Source: Polaromonas sp. C04 (lineage in GTDB: Bacteria; Pseudomonadota; Gammaproteobacteria; Burkholderiales; Burkholderiaceae_C). Taken from it: a stretch of 64,000 nucleotides of DNA. This document shows positions 8,985 through 18,252 of the stretch, piece by piece. The position numbers and the translations under genes were made by a program. Under the pieces are notes generated by a model. It ran no database searches. It was not told where the DNA came from and saw nothing but the letters and a program-made list of their open reading frames with translations. The stretch lies in assembly GCF_002002705.1 (NCBI RefSeq), contig NZ_MUNS01000029.1:1-64000 (forward strand), in the 5' to 3' direction. Position 1 is the first letter of the stretch, and every line of letters begins with the position of its first letter.

Positions 8985-11900
8985 TCAGCTGTTGAGCTGA
9001 ATCCACAGCTTTTCCAGTCGCTTGATGCTCACCGGCTGCGGTGTGCGCAACTCCTGGGCAAAGAAGCTCACGCGCAGCTCTTCCAGCAGCCAGCGAAACT
9101 CCTGCATGCGCGCGTCCACCGCCCCCTTGCGCTCGGCCACCAGGCGCCAGTAGCGCTGTTCCTGCGGGCGCAATTCGGCTAAACGGGCTGCATCGCGGGC
9201 CGGGTCGGCGCGCCACTTCTCCAGCCGCAGGGTGATGGCCTTGAGGTAGCGTGCAAAGTGCTGCAGCTGCCCGTAGGGCGTGGCGGCCAGGAAGCGTTTG
9301 GGCATCAGTCGCTGCAACTGCTGCGCGGCGTCCAGCGCGGCCTCCGTCGCATTTTTCGTGTCCTTGATCTTGCGCTGCGCCACCGCGAACTCAGTCAGGA
9401 TGCCGCCGGCCAGCCGCGCCACCTCATTGGCAATCAGCGTCAGGCGCCCGCGGCCGTCCTCCACCCGCTTGGTGAACTCGGCCTCGTGCGTCGGCAGCGG
9501 CTCCAGCAGGAAGGCGCGGTCCAGCGCCACCTCGATGATTTGCTGGCGCAGCTCTTCCAGCGTGCCGCCGCCCGAGTTGTCAGCGGCGCGGCCCACCAGC
9601 ATGAACTGCGTCGCCATTTTTTGCAGGTCGGGCAGGTTCTTTTCAAGGTATTTGAGCGCGTCGCGGATCTGCAGCGAGAACAGCCGCCGCAAGCCGGCAC
9701 GGTGTTTGGCGGCGGCCACATCGGGCTCGTCAAACACCTCGATCGTGACCGCATCGCCCAGGTCGATCAGCGCCGGAAAACCAATCAGCGTTTGCGATCC
9801 CTTGCGGATTTCCATCAGCTCGGGCAACTCGCCGAAGCTCCAACGGGTGTAACGTTCAACGGTCTTGGGCGCTATCTTTTCGGGAGCTGATTGTGCACGA
9901 CCCGCCTGGGCTGGAGGCCTATTTGATGCTGAATCCGTGAGCGAGCCGGCGCTTTCCCCGGCGCCCGATGCAGCCGGCACAACCCGGCTTCTGAGGCCAG
10001 CCAGCGCCTGGAACGCGCCGCGCGCCTGCGACCCCAACTCGCCCTTGAGCGCGCCCAGGTTGCGGCCGGTGCCCAGCTGCCGGCCGTGCTCGTCCAGCAC
10101 GCGAAAGTTCATGAACAAATGGGGCGGCAGCATGTCGAGCTTCATGTCGGCGCGCTTGATGTCCAGCGAGGTCGCATCGCGCACCAGCTTGAGCACCGCG
10201 TCCACCAGCGAGCCGCCGCCAAACACCTGCGGCTGGTTCAACGCCTCGGCCATGCGCGTCGCGGTCTCTGGCAGCGGCACCAGGCGCGAGCGCGCTCGCT
10301 GGTGCAGCGTCTTGATGAGCGCCTGCACCTTGTCCCGCAGCATGCCGGGCACCAGCCACTCGCAGCGCTCCTCGTTCACCTGGTTCAGCGCGAACAGCGG
10401 CACGTCCACGGTCACGCCGTCCCGGGCATCGCCGGGCTCGTGCAGGTAGGTCGCCATGCAGTCCACGCCGCCGAGGCGCAGGGTCTTGGGAAAGGCCTGT
10501 GTGGTGATGCCGGCGGCCTCGTGGCGCATCAGTTCCTCGCGGGTCAGCAGCAACAGTTGGGGCTGCCGCCTGACCTCGTCCTTGTACCAGCTCTCGCAGC
10601 CGGCGCCGCTGCAGATATCGGCCGGCAGCTGCTGGTCGTAAAAGGCGTAGATCAGTTCCTCGTCCACCAGCACGTCCTGGCGGCGCGCCTTGTGCTCGAG
10701 GTCCTGCACCTGGCTGATCAGCTTGAGGTTGGCCGCGAGAAACGGCAGCCTGGTGTCCCAGTTACCCGCCACCAGCGCTTCGCGAATGAAGATCTCGCGC
10801 GCAGCCACCGGGTCGATCCGGCCAAAGTTGACGCGCCGCCCGTTGTACACGGCCAGCCCATAGAGCGTGGCACGCTCCAGCGCCGTGACCTGCGCAGCCT
10901 TCTTTTCCCAGTGCGGGTCGAGCATCTGTTTTTTCAGCAGATGGCCGGCCACCTGCTCGATCCACGGTGGCTCGATGTTGGCGATGCCGCGGCCAAACAG
11001 ACGCGTGGTTTCCACCAGTTCGGCGGCCACGATCCAGCGGCCCGGTTTCTTGCCCAGGTGCGCGCCGGGGTGGCGGTAGAACTTGATGCCGCGCGCACCC
11101 AGGTACACCTCTTCGTCTTCGAGCTTGCAGCCGACGTTGCCGAGCAGCCCGGCCAGCATCGACAAATGCAGTTGCTCGTAGCTGGCGGGCTGCGTGTTGA
11201 GTTGCCACTTGTGTTCAGCCACGACGGTGTGCAGCTGGCTGTAGATGTCGCGCCACTCGCGCACGCGGCGTATGTTGATGAAGTTTTGCCGCAACAGTTG
11301 TTCGTACTGGCGATTTGACAGGCGGTGCGCTGGTGCACTGTCATTACGGGGGCCGGCATTCCCTCGAACGCTGGCCTCCCCTCGAACGCCGGCATTCCCG
11401 CAGACCTTGTCATTCCCGCGCAGGCGGGAATCCACGGTTGCACGATCGCCTGCCGCTTGTCCACGCATAGCGGCTTGCGGGGATGGATCCCCGCCTGCGC
11501 GGGGATGACGAGGGGGAGGCAGCGCCGCGCTGGAATGCCGCACGGGCGGCGGACCGCCGCGGGCGCTTTCCAGCCATTTCCAGAGCTTGAGGTAGCCGCT
11601 GAACTCGCTCTTGTCATCATCGAACTTCGCGTGCGCCTGATCGGCCGCGGCCTGCGCCTCCATGGGCCGGTCGCGCACATCCTGCACCGACAGCGCCGAG
11701 GCAATCACCATCACCTCGTCGAGCGCCTGGCGCGAACGCGCCTCCAGGATCATGCGCCCCACGCGCGGGTCCAGCGGCAGCCGGGCCAGCTCCTGGCCAA
11801 TGGCGGTGAGCTCATTGGCGTCGTCCACCGCGCCCAGCTCGGCCAGCAGCTGGTAGCCATCGGCAATGGCGCGGCCCTGCGGGCGTTCGATAAACGGGAA

Positions 11901-13334
11901 GTCCTCCACCACGCCCAGATGCAGCGACTTCATGCGCAGGATCACGCCGGCCAGCGAGCTGCGCAGAATCTCGGGGTCGGTGAACCGGGGGCGGCCGTCA
12001 AAGTCCTGCTGGTCGTACAGGCGGATGCAGATGCCGTTGGCCACGCGGCCGCAGCGCCCGGCGCGCTGGTTCGCGGCCGCCTGGCTGATCGGCTCGACCA
12101 GCAACTGTTCCACCTTGCTCCTGAAACTGTAGCGCTTCACGCGCGCCGTTCCAGCGTCTATGACGTAATTGATGCCGGGCACCGTGAGCGAGGTCTCGGC
12201 CACATTGGTCGCAAGCACGATGCGCCGGCCACTGTGGCGGTCAAAAATCCGGTCCTGCTCGGCCTGGGACAGGCGCGCAAACAGCGGCAGCACCTCGGCA
12301 TCGCGAAACACGGGCTGATGGCTCAAGTGCTTGCGTAGATGGTCCGCGGCCTCGCGAATTTCGCGCTCGCCGGGCAGAAACACCAGGATGTCACCGGCGC
12401 CGCGACTTGGCCCCCACGCTTCGCGCTGCGCGTCGTCGCTGCCCCCAAGCGCAGCGGCGCCCTGCGCTTTGCTTGGGCCAGGGGCCGTGTCCGTCCTGGG
12501 GCGGCCCGGCGCCGGACGGCCGCTCCACAGTTCGTCCACGGCGTCGGCAATCGCCTCGTTCAAGCCGTAGTCGCGCGATTCCTCGAACGGCCGCCAGCGC
12601 TGCTCGACCGGGAACATGCGCCCCGACACCATGATGACCGGCGCCGGAATCAACTCCTGCCCCCACGCTCCGCGCTGCGCGTCGTCGCTGCCCCCCGAGG
12701 GGGCCACGCCCGGCTTGGGACGGCCCGGCGCCGGGCGGCTCGAAGCAAAGTGATCCGCAAAGCGCTGGGCGTCGATCGTGGCCGACGTCACCACCACCTT
12801 CAGATCGGGCCGGCGCGGCAGGATTTCGCGCAGGTAACCGAGCAGAAAGTCGATGTTCAGGCTGCGCTCGTGCGCCTCGTCGATGATCAGGGTGTCGTAG
12901 GCCTTGAGCAGCGGATCGGTCTGCGTTTCGGCCAGCAAAATGCCGTCGGTCATCAGCTTGACCGAGGCATCGCGGCCTACGCGGTCCTGGAACCGCACCT
13001 TGAAGCCCACCACCTCGCCCAGCGGCGTTTTGAGTTCCTCGGCAATGCGCTTGGCAACGCTGCTGGCGGCGATACGGCGCGGCTGGGTGTGGCCGATCAG
13101 TTTGCCGCGCTGTGGATCATTCAGCTTGCCGCGCCCCATCGCCAGCGCGATCTTGGGCAGCTGGGTGGTTTTGCCGGAGCCGGTTTCGCCGCAGACGATG
13201 ATGACCTGGTGCGCGGCCATGGCGGCCATGATGTCCTCGCGTTTGGCGGACACCGGCAGCGCTTCGGGGAACTCGATTTTGAGCAAAGATGGGGAGGACT
13301 GGACTGGCAAGGCGGCAACTTCGTAGAGAATCAT
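8985..13334 (-). CDS. hrpA: ATP-dependent RNA helicase HrpA with in-frame repeat insertions
   Basis: This DEAH-box helicase is 1449 residues long; family members are usually about 1300. Walker A GETGSGKTT is at about residues 49-57, DEAH follows in IIDEAHERS, and motif VI is in NQRAGRCGRV. The long C-terminal half carries the DUF3418 region. The excess length comes from low-complexity segments encoded by repeat DNA: one before motif III-IV (RPAPGRPKPGVAPSGGSDD), a second copy of the same type 60 residues later, and a third containing RHPRAGGDP and VDSRLRGNDK. All are open in frame. HrpA unwinds RNA and rescues stalled ribosomes in E. coli. The ribosome site before the ATG at 13334 is weak. 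Confidence 0.93.
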   Translation of the reverse strand: MILYEVAALPVQSSPSLLKIEFPEALPVSAKREDIMAAMAAHQVIIVCGETGSGKTTQLPKIALAMGRGKLNDPQRGKLIGHTQPRRIAASSVAKRIAEELKTPLGEVVGFKVRFQDRVGRDASVKLMTDGILLAETQTDPLLKAYDTLIIDEAHERSLNIDFLLGYLREILPRRPDLKVVVTSATIDAQRFADHFASSRPAPGRPKPGVAPSGGSDDAQRGAWGQELIPAPVIMVSGRMFPVEQRWRPFEESRDYGLNEAIADAVDELWSGRPAPGRPRTDTAPGPSKAQGAAALGGSDDAQREAWGPSRGAGDILVFLPGEREIREAADHLRKHLSHQPVFRDAEVLPLFARLSQAEQDRIFDRHSGRRIVLATNVAETSLTVPGINYVIDAGTARVKRYSFRSKVEQLLVEPISQAAANQRAGRCGRVANGICIRLYDQQDFDGRPRFTDPEILRSSLAGVILRMKSLHLGVVEDFPFIERPQGRAIADGYQLLAELGAVDDANELTAIGQELARLPLDPRVGRMILEARSRQALDEVMVIASALSVQDVRDRPMEAQAAADQAHAKFDDDKSEFSGYLKLWKWLESARGGPPPVRHSSAALPPPRHPRAGGDPSPQAAMRGQAAGDRATVDSRLRGNDKVCGNAGVRGEASVRGNAGPRNDSAPAHRLSNRQYEQLLRQNFINIRRVREWRDIYSQLHTVVAEHKWQLNTQPASYEQLHLSMLAGLLGNVGCKLEDEEVYLGARGIKFYRHPGAHLGKKPGRWIVAAELVETTRLFGRGIANIEPPWIEQVAGHLLKKQMLDPHWEKKAAQVTALERATLYGLAVYNGRRVNFGRIDPVAAREIFIREALVAGNWDTRLPFLAANLKLISQVQDLEHKARRQDVLVDEELIYAFYDQQLPADICSGAGCESWYKDEVRRQPQLLLLTREELMRHEAAGITTQAFPKTLRLGGVDCMATYLHEPGDARDGVTVDVPLFALNQVNEERCEWLVPGMLRDKVQALIKTLHQRARSRLVPLPETATRMAEALNQPQVFGGGSLVDAVLKLVRDATSLDIKRADMKLDMLPPHLFMNFRVLDEHGRQLGTGRNLGALKGELGSQARGAFQALAGLRSRVVPAASGAGESAGSLTDSASNRPPAQAGRAQSAPEKIAPKTVERYTRWSFGELPELMEIRKGSQTLIGFPALIDLGDAVTIEVFDEPDVAAAKHRAGLRRLFSLQIRDALKYLEKNLPDLQKMATQFMLVGRAADNSGGGTLEELRQQIIEVALDRAFLLEPLPTHEAEFTKRVEDGRGRLTLIANEVARLAGGILTEFAVAQRKIKDTKNATEAALDAAQQLQRLMPKRFLAATPYGQLQHFARYLKAITLRLEKWRADPARDAARLAELRPQEQRYWRLVAERKGAVDARMQEFRWLLEELRVSFFAQELRTPQPVSIKRLEKLWIQLNS
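11409..11509. repeat. dRS3-like inverted-repeat element inside hrpA
   Basis: A 101-bp element begins GTCATTCCCGCGCAGG and ends with the near complement CCTGCGCGGGGATGAC, giving terminal inverted repeats of about 26 bp with two mismatches. Each end contains the ATTCCC-N8-GGGAAT core of dRS3-type repeats known from Neisseria and other betaproteobacteria. It sits wholly in the hrpA reading frame, with flanking degenerate partial copies (CATTACGGGGGCCGG, GGCATTCCC) from 11342. Confidence 0.75.
12411..12523. repeat. GC-rich repeat copy 1 inside hrpA
   Basis: The plus strand reads CCCCCACGCTTCGCGCTGCG, then GTCGTCGCTGCCCCC, and ends GGGGCGGCCCGGCGCC. A shorter copy with the same order lies at 12661-12740. 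On the coding strand it gives a Pro/Gly/Ala-rich linker with GGSDDAQREAWG. The shared order of blocks shows common origin. Confidence 0.75.
12661..12740. repeat. GC-rich repeat copy 2 inside hrpA
   Basis: This is the second, shorter copy of the element at 12411-12523. It shares CCCCACGCT-C-CGCGCTGCG, GTCGTCGCTGCCCCC and CGGCCCGGCGCCG, and adds the CCCGAGGGGG palindrome often seen in Comamonadaceae intergenic repeats. It is translated in frame as GGSDDAQRGAWG. Confidence 0.75.
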
Positions 13335-13400
13335 GGATTATCCCCGCCCGACCTGCCTGCCGCCGCCCCTGCCCCGCCCTTTCCTGATTGCCTGCCGCGA

Positions 13401-14750
13401 ATGTCTACCGTCTTCAACTTCACCTTCGTTCCCTGGTTCCGCTCGGTGGCGCCTTACATCCACATGCACCGGGGCAAGACCTTTGTCGTGGGCATCTGCG
13501 GCGAAGCCATTGCGGCGGGCAAGCTGCAAAACCTGGCGCAGGATCTGGCGCTGATTCGCAGCCTGGGCGTCAAGCTGGTGCTGGTACATGGCTTTCGCCC
13601 GCAGGTCACCGAGCAGCTCAAGGCCAAGGGACACGCTGCAAGGTATTCGCACGGCATCCGCATCACCGACGAGGTCGCGCTCGACTGCGCCCAGGAAGCC
13701 GCCGGCCAGTTGCGCTACGAAATCGAGGCCGCCTTCAGCCAGGGCCTGCCCAACACGCCGATGGCGGGCTCCACCGTGCGCATGATTTCGGGCAACTTCA
13801 TCACGGCGCGTCCCGTGGGCATCGTGGACGGCGTGGACTTCCAGCATTCAGGCGTGGTGCGCAAGGTGGACGTGGCGGGCATCACGCGCACGCTCGATTT
13901 CGGTGCCATGGTGCTGATCTCGCCATTCGGTTTTTCGCCCACGGGCGAGGCCTTCAACCTGACCATGGAAGAAGTTACCACCTCGGTGGCGATCGCGCTG
14001 CAGGCCGACAAGCTGATCTTCGTGACCGAAGTCCCCGGCATTCGCGTCAAGCCGGGCGAGCCCGAGAGCGAAGACAATCCCATCGACACCGAACTGCCGC
14101 TGGCCGCCGCCGAGCAGTTGCTGGCCCAGTCGCCTCCCGGCCAGCATCCGACCGACACCGCGTTCTACCTGCAGCACTGCGTGAAAGCCTGCAAGGGTGG
14201 CGTGGAGCGCAGCCATATCCTGCCGTTTGCGGTGGACGGCTCGCTGCTGCTGGAAGTCTATGTGCACGACGGCATTGGCACCATGGTGATCGACGAGAAG
14301 CTGGAGAGCCTGCGCGAGGCCAGCGCCGACGACGTGGGCGGCATCGCGCAGCTGATCGAGCCGTTCGAGAACGATGGCACCCTGGTCAAGCGCAGCCGCA
14401 CCGAAATCGAGCGCGATGCCAGCCTCTACACCGTGCTGGAGCACGACGGCGTGATCTTCGCCTGCGCCGCGCTTTATCCCTATCCCGAGGCCAGGACGGG
14501 GGAGATGGCGGCTCTCACCGTGTCGCCGCAAAGCCAGGGCCAGGGCGATGGCGAAAAAGTCTTGAAGCGCATCGAGCAACGCGCGCGCGCCGCCGGCCTG
14601 CAAAGCATTTTTGTGCTGACCACCCGCACCATGCACTGGTTTCTCAAGCGCGGTTTTGAGGTGGTCGATCCCGACTGGCTGCCCGAGGCGCGCAAGCGCA
14701 AATACAACTGGGACCGCAAGAGCCAGGTGCTGGTGAAGAAGCTCGGCTGA
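13401..14750 (+). CDS. argA: Amino-acid N-acetyltransferase (N-acetylglutamate synthase)
   Basis: This 449-residue enzyme makes N-acetylglutamate from glutamate and acetyl-CoA, the first step of arginine synthesis. It has an N-terminal amino-acid-kinase-like domain (about residues 25-290, with FVVGICGEAIAAGK and LVLVHGFRPQV) that normally binds arginine for feedback control. A C-terminal GNAT acetyltransferase domain follows (about 300-449, with LTVSPQSQGQGDG as the acetyl-CoA loop). The ATG at 13401 is taken because it begins the conserved FVPWFRSVAPYIHMHRG stretch; the reading frame is open much further upstream, but that part lies antisense to hrpA. It is divergent from hrpA by 66 bases. 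Confidence 0.93.
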   Translation: MSTVFNFTFVPWFRSVAPYIHMHRGKTFVVGICGEAIAAGKLQNLAQDLALIRSLGVKLVLVHGFRPQVTEQLKAKGHAARYSHGIRITDEVALDCAQEAAGQLRYEIEAAFSQGLPNTPMAGSTVRMISGNFITARPVGIVDGVDFQHSGVVRKVDVAGITRTLDFGAMVLISPFGFSPTGEAFNLTMEEVTTSVAIALQADKLIFVTEVPGIRVKPGEPESEDNPIDTELPLAAAEQLLAQSPPGQHPTDTAFYLQHCVKACKGGVERSHILPFAVDGSLLLEVYVHDGIGTMVIDEKLESLREASADDVGGIAQLIEPFENDGTLVKRSRTEIERDASLYTVLEHDGVIFACAALYPYPEARTGEMAALTVSPQSQGQGDGEKVLKRIEQRARAAGLQSIFVLTTRTMHWFLKRGFEVVDPDWLPEARKRKYNWDRKSQVLVKKLG

Positions 14751-14766
14751 GGAACGCATCCGGCAG

Positions 14767-14780
14767 TTGATCCAGATCAA
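14767..14780. promoter_or_regulatory. FNR/Anr-type binding site
   Basis: TTGATCCAGATCAA is a perfect match to the FNR consensus TTGAT-N4-ATCAA. It lies 16 bases after argA and 206 bases before the next gene, in the only sizeable gap ahead of the three-gene operon that follows. A 5' leader of more than 100 bases would be expected if the box sits near -41. Confidence 0.7.
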
Positions 14781-14986
14781 GCGCCCTACTCGTTCCCAAG
14801 CGGCGCTTACTACTTCTTTCATAGCAACATGTTGCGGCCCCATGCGGGCTGCAGCCAGATCTTTCGTCAAGAATCGGCCTCATGGCCATGTTGGACTTTT
14901 TGCGCAAAACGGGAAATGATCTGCCATGGTCCGCATTGCGCGGTACCTGATTTTCGAGGCAGGGCCCCGCCGGCCCTGAGAAGACG

Positions 14987-15673
14987 ATGGACAACACGAC
15001 ATCCGCGATTTCGAGCCGTGAGGTGCGAATTCCCTCGGGCAGGGTGTGGCTGCAGGGCGACCTGGCCCAGCCGCCGGCATTCGACGGACTGGTGCTGTTC
15101 GCCCATGGCAGCGGCAGCGGTCGGCACAGCGCCCGCAACCGCTATGTCGCCCGGCAACTGCAGCTGCGCGGCATCGCCACCTTGCTGTTCGACCTGCTCA
15201 CGGCGCAGGAAGAGCAGGTGGACATCCACACACGCGAGCACCGCTTCGACATTCCGCTGCTGACACAGCGGATGCAGGATGCCACGGCCTGGGTGCTCAC
15301 GCAGCCGGGCCTGCGGTACGCGGGCATCGGCTACTTTGGCGCCAGCACCGGCAGCGCCGCCGCCTTGATTGCCGCCGCACGGCTGGGCGCAGGGGTCCAG
15401 GCGGTGGTGTCGCGCGGCGGGCGTCCGGATCTGGCCGGCCCGGCGGCGCTCGCCGCCGTCACCGCGCCCACCCTGCTGATTGTCGGTGGCGCCGACCATG
15501 GCGTCATCGAACTCAACGAGCAGGCCCACGCGCTGCTGCGCTGCGAGAAACAGCTGGCCATCGTGCCCGGCGCCAGCCACCTGTTCGAGGAGCCCGGCAC
15601 GCTGGAGCAGGCCGCGGCGCTGGCCGCCGCGTGGTTCGCGGCGCACCTCACCGTGACGGCGCACGCATCATGA
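14987..15673 (+). CDS. Alpha/beta hydrolase (dienelactone hydrolase-like)
   Basis: This 228-residue serine hydrolase has a likely catalytic triad of Ser120 (GYFGASTGS), Asp170 (VGGADHG) and His198 (PGASHLF). The early FAHGSGSGRHSARN segment gives the oxyanion region. It resembles the short hydrolases often encoded beside predicted phosphoribosyltransferases in environmental proteobacteria; the substrate is unknown. It is the first gene of a three-gene unit, and its TGA overlaps the next ATG. The upstream FNR box suggests induction at low oxygen. Confidence 0.8.
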   Translation: MDNTTSAISSREVRIPSGRVWLQGDLAQPPAFDGLVLFAHGSGSGRHSARNRYVARQLQLRGIATLLFDLLTAQEEQVDIHTREHRFDIPLLTQRMQDATAWVLTQPGLRYAGIGYFGASTGSAAALIAAARLGAGVQAVVSRGGRPDLAGPAALAAVTAPTLLIVGGADHGVIELNEQAHALLRCEKQLAIVPGASHLFEEPGTLEQAAALAAAWFAAHLTVTAHAS

Positions 15674-16338
15674 CAGCCGACCACCTGCCCTATCACGACC
15701 GCCAACAGGCCGGCCGCGTGCTGGCCGAGAAGCTGGAGCACTATCGGGGCCGGCCGGGCCTGCTGGTGCTGGCCCTGCCGCGCGGCGGAGTGGCCGTGGG
15801 GTTTGAAGTGGCGCGCGCATTGAAGGCGCCGCTGGACGTCTTCGTGGTGCGCAAGCTCGGCTATCCCGGGCATGAGGAATACGCCATGGGCGCCATCGCC
15901 AGCGGCGGCGTGCGCGTCATGAACCCGCTGCCGGGCGGCAATGTCTCGCCGCAGGCGCTGGCGGCGGTGATCGAGCGCGAACAGGCCGAACTGGTGCGCA
16001 GGGAACAGCTCTACCGCAGCCAGCGGCCCGGCGTGCCGCTGCGCGGGCGCACGGTCATCGTGGTCGACGACGGCCTGGCCACCGGCTCCACCATGCGGGC
16101 GGCCCTGCTGGCCATCCGCCAGCAGCATCCGGCCCACGTGGCGGTGGCGGTGCCGGTCGGCGCGCGGGATACCTGCGGGGCCCTGCAGGACCAGGCCGAT
16201 GAGATCGTGTGCGCCGCCATGCCCGAGCCATTTCGCGCCGTGGGCCTGTGGTACGAAGACTTCCCGCAGGCAAGCGACGACGAGGTGCGCACGCTGCTTG
16301 AGCAAGCGCGGCGCGAGCATGCGCAGGATGCGCGGTAA
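15670..16338 (+). CDS. Phosphoribosyltransferase-domain protein
   Basis: This 222-residue protein carries the PRPP-binding motif VIVVDDGLATGST at about residues 129-141 and an early LPRGGVAVGFEVA loop. It belongs to the stand-alone type I phosphoribosyltransferase-fold group often found beside hydrolases and erythromycin-esterase-like proteins; the base substrate is unknown. The ATG at 15670 overlaps the previous stop as ATGA. Coding potential in the same frame upstream is a shadow of the hydrolase gene. Confidence 0.85.
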   Translation: MTADHLPYHDRQQAGRVLAEKLEHYRGRPGLLVLALPRGGVAVGFEVARALKAPLDVFVVRKLGYPGHEEYAMGAIASGGVRVMNPLPGGNVSPQALAAVIEREQAELVRREQLYRSQRPGVPLRGRTVIVVDDGLATGSTMRAALLAIRQQHPAHVAVAVPVGARDTCGALQDQADEIVCAAMPEPFRAVGLWYEDFPQASDDEVRTLLEQARREHAQDAR

Positions 16339-16359
16339 GACGACACAGGAGTCGCGGCC

Positions 16360-17727
16360 ATGGCAACAACACATCACCCCCCCGCGCATGCGCAGCACAC
16401 CGACCCGCTCCTGGCGGGCCTGCTCCCCCACCTCGGTCTGCTGGACGGCAGCGACGGCGAATACGACGGCTTGCTGGAACTGATCGGCGCGAGCCGCTTC
16501 GCCCTGCTCGGTGAGGCCTCGCACGGCACGCAGGAGTTCTATGCCGATCGCGCCGCCATCACCCGGCGCCTGATCGTCGAAAAGGGCTTTACCGCAGTGG
16601 CCGTCGAGGCGGACTGGCCCGACGCCTGGCGCGTCAACCGCTACGTGCGCGGATTGGGCGAAGACGTGGATGCGGATGCCGCGCTGTCCGGCTTCAGGCG
16701 TTTTCCCACCTGGATGTGGCGCAACACCGTGGTGCGTGACTTCGTGGAATGGCTGCGCGAGCACAACCGCGGCCTGCCCTCTTCCCGCCGGGTCGGCTTT
16801 TACGGCATCGACCTGTACAGCCTTTTTACCTCGATACAGGCAGTGCTGGCTTACCTGGACCGGGTCGACCCGCAAGCTGCGGCCCGGGCCCGTGCGCGCT
16901 ATGCGTGCTTCGACCATGCACACGAAGACAGCCAGGCTTATGGCTACGCCGCCAGCTTCGGCCTGCAGCCGATCTGCGAGGACGAGGTCGTGCAGCAGCT
17001 GCGCGACATGAACCAGCGCGCGGCCAAGTTCCCGGCGACGCCGGGCCTGGAGCGTGACGAGGCCTTCTTCGCCCAGCAGAATGCGCGCCTGGTGCGCAAT
17101 GCCGAGGAGTACTACCGCTCCATGTTCCACGGCCGCATCTCGTCATGGAACCTGCGTGACAGCCACATGGTGGAGACGCTGCAGGCGCTGGACCGCCATC
17201 TCACTGTGCGCGGCGCTGCGCCGCCGCGCCTGGCCGTCTGGGCCCACAACTCGCACCTGGGCGATGCCGGCGCCACCGAGATGGGCGAGAGGGGCGAATG
17301 GAATGTGGGCCAGCTGGTGCGCGACCGCTATGGCGACGAGGCCACGCTGGTCGGCTTCAGCACCCACCACGGCAGCGTGACGGCGGCTTCCGAATGGGAC
17401 GCGCCGCCGCACAGGAAACGGGTGCGTCACGGCTTGCCGGGCAGCTTCGAGGCGTTGTTCCACCAGTGCGGGCAGACGCGCTTCTGGCTCCCGCTGCGCG
17501 GCAACCCGCCGCTGCGCCAGTTGCTGGCCGCGCCCCGGCTGCAGCGGGCCATCGGGGTGATCTACCACCCGCAGACCGAACGCCAGAGCCACTACTTCCA
17601 CACGCGGCTGCCAGCCCAGTTCGACGCCATCATCCATCTGGACGAAACGCACGCGCTCGAGCCGCTGGAGATGAACGTGGAATGGGATCGGGGCGAGGCG
17701 CCGGAAACCTATCCTTCAGGCTTGTAG
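16360..17727 (+). CDS. Erythromycin esterase-like protein
   Basis: This 455-residue protein has the EreA/EreB-family motif [13 protein letters not shown] with the catalytic-type Glu52 and His55, then VAVEADWPD and the [10 protein letters not shown] block. True Ere enzymes hydrolyse macrolide lactones, but chromosomal homologues next to phosphoribosyltransferases are of unknown function, so resistance should not be assumed. A GGAG lies before the ATG. Its 3' end overlaps the convergent dsbB by 19 bases. Confidence 0.85.
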   Translation: MATTHHPPAHAQHTDPLLAGLLPHLGLLDGSDGEYDGLLELIGASRFALLGEASHGTQEFYADRAAITRRLIVEKGFTAVAVEADWPDAWRVNRYVRGLGEDVDADAALSGFRRFPTWMWRNTVVRDFVEWLREHNRGLPSSRRVGFYGIDLYSLFTSIQAVLAYLDRVDPQAAARARARYACFDHAHEDSQAYGYAASFGLQPICEDEVVQQLRDMNQRAAKFPATPGLERDEAFFAQQNARLVRNAEEYYRSMFHGRISSWNLRDSHMVETLQALDRHLTVRGAAPPRLAVWAHNSHLGDAGATEMGERGEWNVGQLVRDRYGDEATLVGFSTHHGSVTAASEWDAPPHRKRVRHGLPGSFEALFHQCGQTRFWLPLRGNPPLRQLLAAPRLQRAIGVIYHPQTERQSHYFHTRLPAQFDAIIHLDETHALEPLEMNVEWDRGEAPETYPSGL

Positions 17728-18233
17728 TCAGGCCGCCGCGCCGTCCGCGCAATCAGCAGCAGGCTGACCAGGACCACGGCGCAAAAACACAGGAACGACC
17801 AGTTGGCGATCGAGCCGCCCAGGAAGGTCCAGTCCACCTTGGTGCAGTCGCCGCCGCCCTTGAAAATCATGGGCAGGGCGCGCTTGAGCGGGAAGGTTTC
17901 GATCATGCCGTAGAAGTCGCGCCCGCAGGAGACGACTTCGGGCGGATACCACTGCAGCCAGCTCTGGCGCGCTGCCACGAAGGCGCCAAAGCCGGCGCTC
18001 AAGAGGAGCAGCACGGCACCCGAGATTTGCAAGCCTTTTCGGCCTGAAGCCGAGGTCACACCTGCGATGATCGCTATCAAAACAAGAGCATAGCGCTGCA
18101 CGATGCACATCGGGCACGGGTCCAGCCCGACCACATGCTGCAGGTACAGGCCAAAAGCCAGCAGCGCGACCGAAATCAGGCAGACCGCTGCCAATACGCG
18201 GCGCGGTGCCGCATCAAACCAGTTCAACAACAT
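17709..18233 (-). CDS. dsbB: Disulfide bond formation protein B
   Basis: This 174-residue inner-membrane protein has four hydrophobic segments and the two periplasmic cysteine pairs of DsbB: Cys40-Cys43 in [11 protein letters not shown] and Cys103/Cys130 in VVSCGRDF and [10 protein letters not shown]. It reoxidises DsbA and passes electrons to quinone. The arginine after the CPMC motif (Arg47) matches the quinone-linked residue. The coding region includes a copy of the short dispersed hairpin at 18072-18096. No dsbA is nearby. Confidence 0.93.
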   Translation of the reverse strand: MLLNWFDAAPRRVLAAVCLISVALLAFGLYLQHVVGLDPCPMCIVQRYALVLIAIIAGVTSASGRKGLQISGAVLLLLSAGFGAFVAARQSWLQWYPPEVVSCGRDFYGMIETFPLKRALPMIFKGGGDCTKVDWTFLGGSIANWSFLCFCAVVLVSLLLIARTARRPDYKPEG

Positions 18234-18252
18234 CGATATCCTTCTTTATGCA

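Noticed and set aside
11409-12740. CRISPR array reading of the repeats in hrpA
   Set aside because: Copies differ in length and spacing, have no regular spacers and no cas genes nearby.
12339-13400. Upstream extension of argA by 354 codons
   Set aside because: This part is antisense to hrpA and has no homology-like features; the conserved ArgA start is at 13401.
15046-15669. Upstream extension of the phosphoribosyltransferase gene
   Set aside because: It runs in another frame through the hydrolase gene and is Arg/Gly-rich shadow sequence.
16360-17727. Macrolide resistance call for the esterase-like gene
   Set aside because: The family match is to chromosomal homologues beside phosphoribosyltransferases; the sequence alone does not support resistance.
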